Assembly (NCBI RefSeq): GCF_003957295.1
Contig: NZ_RQPJ01000001.1
Location: 310,001-374,000 of the forward strand
DNA from: Arenibacter aquaticus
GTDB taxonomy: Bacteria; Bacteroidota; Bacteroidia; Flavobacteriales; Flavobacteriaceae
Reading direction: 5' to 3'
Length of the DNA: 64,000 nt
Shown here: piece by piece, positions 60,649 to 64,000 of the stretch
Numbering within the stretch: the first letter of the stretch is position 1
Layout: each line of letters starts with the position of its first letter
Position numbers and translations under genes: made by a program
Notes under the pieces: generated by a model
What the model saw: the letters and a program-made list of their open reading frames with translations, nothing else
Told to the model about the DNA's origin: nothing
Databases searched by the model: none

Positions 60649-63039
60649 CTATTTTATCTCCTTGGAAGCAGCGGCATTTACAAAGAGTACATTCCCTATG
60701 TCCCCATAACCTTCAAAGGCCTGTACCCCCAAATGCTCAACAGTCTTTTCAATGAAACCAACTATTGTTAAATCGGCATCCTTGGATTTTTGGTTAATGA
60801 TGTTCTTAATACTCATAGCCGATTTTTGGGTAATAAATTCGATGTTCTTTGGTGAAATGGGCAATTGTCCCGTTTGGATAAGGAGAAAAAGCCGCTCCCG
60901 CTCCTCCTCAATGGTATCTTCGGGAAAAATAGCATGTATGTTAATGGTTGCCTCCTTCCAATCCGGGTGCCCCAATAATATATAGGCAAGCAAAATCATA
61001 AGGTTGGCATTTTCAAAGTCATATGGGGAGATCCAGAGGTGGATCTGTCTTTTCAATCCAAATCCCCGCTCGGAACTGGCCAGAATAATAAGGTCGAAAT
61101 CAACAGATTTTATGAGCCCAAGGTTATCTACTATGTCCAACAAATTATCCGGGTGGTTTTTGTGAAACTCAAACAAGAGCAAGTTGTTTTCCTTACCGGC
61201 AATTCCGGGCAGCTGAATACTCTGTGCCACGGTAGAGGTAAAGGAAGGGGAAACCATGGTATCTATAAACACATTGCTATGGCTAACGTCGGCCATGGCT
61301 ATCAATTGCTTTTTACAGCGGGCGGCTTCAAGGTTGGATTCTTTGGACAAATAGCCCTTTATGTAGTGGATATAGGTCCCAAACCCATGGCGATAGGCTA
61401 TCCACCGTAACAATTGAAATGCCGAAAATCTGGTAAAACTATCCTCCGAAATAGCGATGGTGGAAGGTCTCCAGCTCTGGGTTTGCTCCTTTTCCGACTT
61501 TTGAAGGAAAACCTGCATCTGTCTGCTGAGCTGGAAAATTACCCCTTGAAAGATAACCGCTAGGTTTCTTTTGTCCTGGTTGTTGCTCACCACCCAAACG
61601 AACAAGATCAATATTAAAACAATGGCCAATAGGGCATAGACGGCATTCATAAAAAACATTAGGGCAAAGCAACTAAGTGCCCCAAATAGGGAGACGTACC
61701 AACGCGATTTAAATTTGGGCCTGTAAGAAGGATCGGCAGCAAAATGGTTCAAAAAGGAAATCAGGCAAAGCGACCCATAGGTTACCATAAAAAACATGGA
61801 AATAATCTGGGCCACACTATCCAAGGCACCCATAAGAATGAACAATCCCGCTATGACTATAGTGATCACGGAAGCATTATAAGGTTCATCTTTTTTCCCT
61901 TTACCCTTAGACAGCCACTGGTTGAATCTTGGTGTAGGAAAAATACCGTCCCTCGCAATGGCTTGTAGGGTCCGTGGTGCTACCATAATGCTGCCCAATG
62001 CCGAAGAAATGGTTGCCGCTGCCAAACCAAGCGGAATAATCCACCAGCCTTGCCAGGCAATGTCTGCCATAATTAAACCGGAAGTATCTGCTAATTCATG
62101 GGGTGGCGCCGATACGGTGAGTTTCCAGGCAATTAAAAAATACATCAGCATTCCACAGAGTGTGGCGGCCAAGGTTCCCAATGGGATAGATTTCCCGGGG
62201 TCTTTAAGGTCGCCAGACAGGCCTACCCCAGCAGTCATACCCGTAAAAGCAGGAAATATTATAGAAAAAACAATAAAGAAAGCTATAGCATCGGGAATCC
62301 CACCCCCATCTTTATTGTCAGTTTGTTGTTCCTCTTCCGGGACTTGCCCATTTTGGACTGTAGCCCCCTCTCCATTGCTGTCCTCCAATGGCGATGTATC
62401 CGTTTTAAAAGCATCGGGATTCTCACGAACATCGCTTATACTCAAAAAAGGATCAAATTGCTGTGTCTTACTATATTCCGTGGTCCCAATAAAAAATGCA
62501 AATAGGGAAATGGCAAGAACCGTTACTACAGAATAAAGCAGTTTCACTCCCAGATCGGCACCTTTGGTGAGCATCACATAGGTTAATAATAGCAGACCTG
62601 GAATGCCTATGGTCTGTTTCTGTCTCAGCAACCATACCAACCAATCGGGCATGGGCATGGAAACAATGAGGCTTTCAAAGAAAATTGTAAAGGCCTCTGA
62701 AAAGGCCATAACGTAGAAAGCCACACTTATGGCTTGGGACAGGTATAAGGCTATCCCAATGGTAGAACCAATTACCAGACCAAAGGAACGGGAAATAATG
62801 TAGTACTCCCCTCCACCTTCCACCTTTTGGTTGGTTGCAATTTCGGCTATGGCCATGGCAGTGGGTATGGTAACGGCATGGCCTATTAGAATAATGGCAA
62901 CAGCTCCCATGAACCCCACCTGCCCTACAGCAAATCCAAATCGCAAAAACATAATAGCCCCCAAAATGGTGGCTATGGCCGTAAAAAAAACGGGGGCAGT
63001 TCCAAAGGTCTGTTCTTTATTTACAAAGTTCTGCTGCAT
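60649..63039 (-). CDS. SLC12-like cation-chloride cotransporter / APC-superfamily permease
   Basis: A 796-residue protein. It begins FGTAPVFFTAIATILGAIMFLRFGFAVGQ, the helix 1 pattern of the SLC12 branch. About 12 membrane helices reach to near residue 480. A polar insertion (about 205-245) rich in Glu, Asp, Asn and Gly lies between helices. The C-terminal 300 residues are cytoplasmic and resemble the regulatory domain of bacterial and eukaryotic SLC12 proteins (LSRQMQVFLQKSEKEQ, DADLTIVGFIEKTVEHLG). The ion coupling (Na, K, Cl) or an amino acid substrate cannot be told. It stands alone. Confidence 0.8.
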   Translation of the reverse strand: MQQNFVNKEQTFGTAPVFFTAIATILGAIMFLRFGFAVGQVGFMGAVAIILIGHAVTIPTAMAIAEIATNQKVEGGGEYYIISRSFGLVIGSTIGIALYLSQAISVAFYVMAFSEAFTIFFESLIVSMPMPDWLVWLLRQKQTIGIPGLLLLTYVMLTKGADLGVKLLYSVVTVLAISLFAFFIGTTEYSKTQQFDPFLSISDVRENPDAFKTDTSPLEDSNGEGATVQNGQVPEEEQQTDNKDGGGIPDAIAFFIVFSIIFPAFTGMTAGVGLSGDLKDPGKSIPLGTLAATLCGMLMYFLIAWKLTVSAPPHELADTSGLIMADIAWQGWWIIPLGLAAATISSALGSIMVAPRTLQAIARDGIFPTPRFNQWLSKGKGKKDEPYNASVITIVIAGLFILMGALDSVAQIISMFFMVTYGSLCLISFLNHFAADPSYRPKFKSRWYVSLFGALSCFALMFFMNAVYALLAIVLILILFVWVVSNNQDKRNLAVIFQGVIFQLSRQMQVFLQKSEKEQTQSWRPSTIAISEDSFTRFSAFQLLRWIAYRHGFGTYIHYIKGYLSKESNLEAARCKKQLIAMADVSHSNVFIDTMVSPSFTSTVAQSIQLPGIAGKENNLLLFEFHKNHPDNLLDIVDNLGLIKSVDFDLIILASSERGFGLKRQIHLWISPYDFENANLMILLAYILLGHPDWKEATINIHAIFPEDTIEEERERLFLLIQTGQLPISPKNIEFITQKSAMSIKNIINQKSKDADLTIVGFIEKTVEHLGVQAFEGYGDIGNVLFVNAAASKEIK

Positions 63040-63792
63040 CTATACGTGTATTGAATTACCTTATTGACTCAACTACCATTTGTTGCCCATAGCCAGATAT
63101 CAGGCTACCTCTCATTGGAATCCCAAACCATTGAAAAAACAAAAAAGCATAATATTAACTGCCCTAAATCAATTGCCAGTAAGCATTCCAGCTATTTCTT
63201 TCATCTACCAACAAGATACGAAAAGAGTATTCTTTTTTCGCTTTTATAGACTAACAAATGTGTGCTCAGAACCAAGTCCTTTTTAACCGTATAAAAAATC
63301 ACCCTCCTTAGATAGACCAAATTTGAATCATAAATAGGACACAATAAAGAGAGGTCCCTAATTTTCTTGATGGTCTTCCCTCACCTACCAGCCCAGAAGA
63401 GGTAAAAATTAGGCTTCGTTCAGAAAAAATATTTATCTATTGCGGAAAACCGTAAGGTATAATCTAGTTGTAGGGTTAGGTTTGCCGAAAAAAGCAGATA
63501 ACAATTGGGATTGAAAGCCTTCCTTTGATATAAAAGGATTTTTTGGCCAGCTTGCTGAAACGGTATTCGGGGGAACAACCAATTTGGCAGGCTAGGCCTT
63601 AAATAATGAGCTTTTTATTGCTATGGGCATTTAGGCGACCACCTAAGAAGCTGTAGATCATAGTTTTTTACCTAAAAGGCTGTTTGGTGAACGGATGTAG
63701 GCTGCCCAATTGGATTTCCCCCAACAGTTGGACAACAATTTTTAGCTGTTGGGATAGTCATTGCCAAAGGACCTCCAATCTCTTTATTTTTT
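63040..63792. other. 750-bp gap without a recognised gene
   Basis: All short frames have poor composition. CCCAACAG (63720-63727) is mirrored by CTGTTGGG (63746-63753), a short inverted repeat. No operator of the TGAY-N4-RTCA type and no clear terminator were seen. The region may hold a decayed gene or an RNA I cannot recognise. Confidence 0.4.
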
Positions 63793-63800
63793 TAACTTTG
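63793..63800 (+). promoter_or_regulatory. -7 promoter box directly before the last gene
   Basis: TAACTTTG is a perfect TAnnTTTG box ending 5 bases before the ATG at 63806. In this phylum transcription starts a few bases after the box, so the message probably starts at or next to the ATG. Confidence 0.6.
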
Positions 63801-63805
63801 GCCGC

Positions 63806-64000
63806 ATGGAAAATATAACCCAGATCCCGGCTAGTTTTATAGAGCAAAATACCAACTTCCCCAACCTTATCAATGCGCTAAGGGAGGCATTTATGGACCA
63901 GGACACCTTGGTACCCATGAGACATCATCACGATTTTCCCAATCCTGAGGTAAAGGAAGATTCCACCTTGTTATTAATGCCGGCATGGAAGCCCGGAAAA
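63806..64000 (+). CDS. Ornithine cyclodeaminase / mu-crystallin family protein, N-terminal part (runs off the right edge)
   Basis: The first 65 residues are present. ALREAFMDQDTLVPMRHHHDF is the family's N-terminal helix followed by the substrate-side segment with V-P-x-R-x-H-H. STLLLMPAWKPG is the next strand (T-L-L-L-M-P-A-W). Members are NAD-dependent ornithine cyclodeaminases, alanine dehydrogenases or ketimine reductases. The NAD-binding domain lies beyond the window, so the exact enzyme is open. Confidence 0.8.
   Translation, partial: MENITQIPASFIEQNTNFPNLINALREAFMDQDTLVPMRHHHDFPNPEVKEDSTLLLMPAWKPGK

Overview
The window comes from a Bacteroidota genome, most likely a marine member of Flavobacteriaceae. 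The evidence is a SusC/SusD pair, DUF4270, DUF4907, DUF6090 and LytS/LytTR families, lipoproteins with flavobacterial leaders, and promoters with the TAnnTTTG type -7 element of Bacteroidota. I cannot name the genus. No rRNA, tRNA, CRISPR array, transposase or prophage gene was seen.

Region 1 (1-28000) is a stress or energy-limitation island. It holds a CDP-alcohol phosphatidyltransferase operon with an odd alpha/alpha-toroid plus P-loop kinase fusion, an alpha/beta hydrolase, a sigma-factor-like protein with a frameshifted AI-2E permease, a double-domain universal stress protein, an FtsH paralogue, a MacB-like exporter operon, a phosphoribosyltransferase, a flavin-binding protein, PEP synthase, a P-type ATPase, a DinB-like protein, DUF2267 and a hibernation factor. 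Most operons are headed by the same 12-bp palindrome, TGAY-N4-RTCA. In every case its centre lies exactly 29.5 bp from the first base of a TAnnTTTR/TAnnTTAG -7 box. I count 11 such operators serving 11-13 promoters, including one in front of a gene-free stretch with three rho-independent terminators in a row (likely small RNAs). The half-site and spacing are of Crp/Fnr type. The regulator gene is not in the window.

Region 2 (28000-41200) holds a TolC-MacA-MacB-permease operon that continues into a LytS/LytTR pair, a DUF6515-like protein, an outer-membrane barrel plus DUF4270 pair, and a Kelch-DUF4907-LytS-LytTR operon.

Region 3 (41500-51400) is a polysaccharide-utilisation-like locus on the minus strand: SusC, SusD, a TIM-barrel glycoside-hydrolase-like protein, a Tat-exported FAD oxidoreductase and an unusual FMN-binding-like/HEAT protein.

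Region 4 (52000-58200) is a minus-strand cell-envelope cluster (EF-hand protein, a C-terminally anchored protein, a 46-residue membrane peptide, YHYH protein, MORN-repeat lipoprotein, SCO1-like protein, DUF6090). It is divergent from a third LytS/LytTR pair. Region 5 (58200-64000) has a beta-propeller/alpha-toroid secreted protein, an SLC12-like cotransporter, and the start of an ornithine cyclodeaminase family gene with an apparently leaderless start. Several very short membrane-peptide genes (24-46 residues) were found by reading the gaps.
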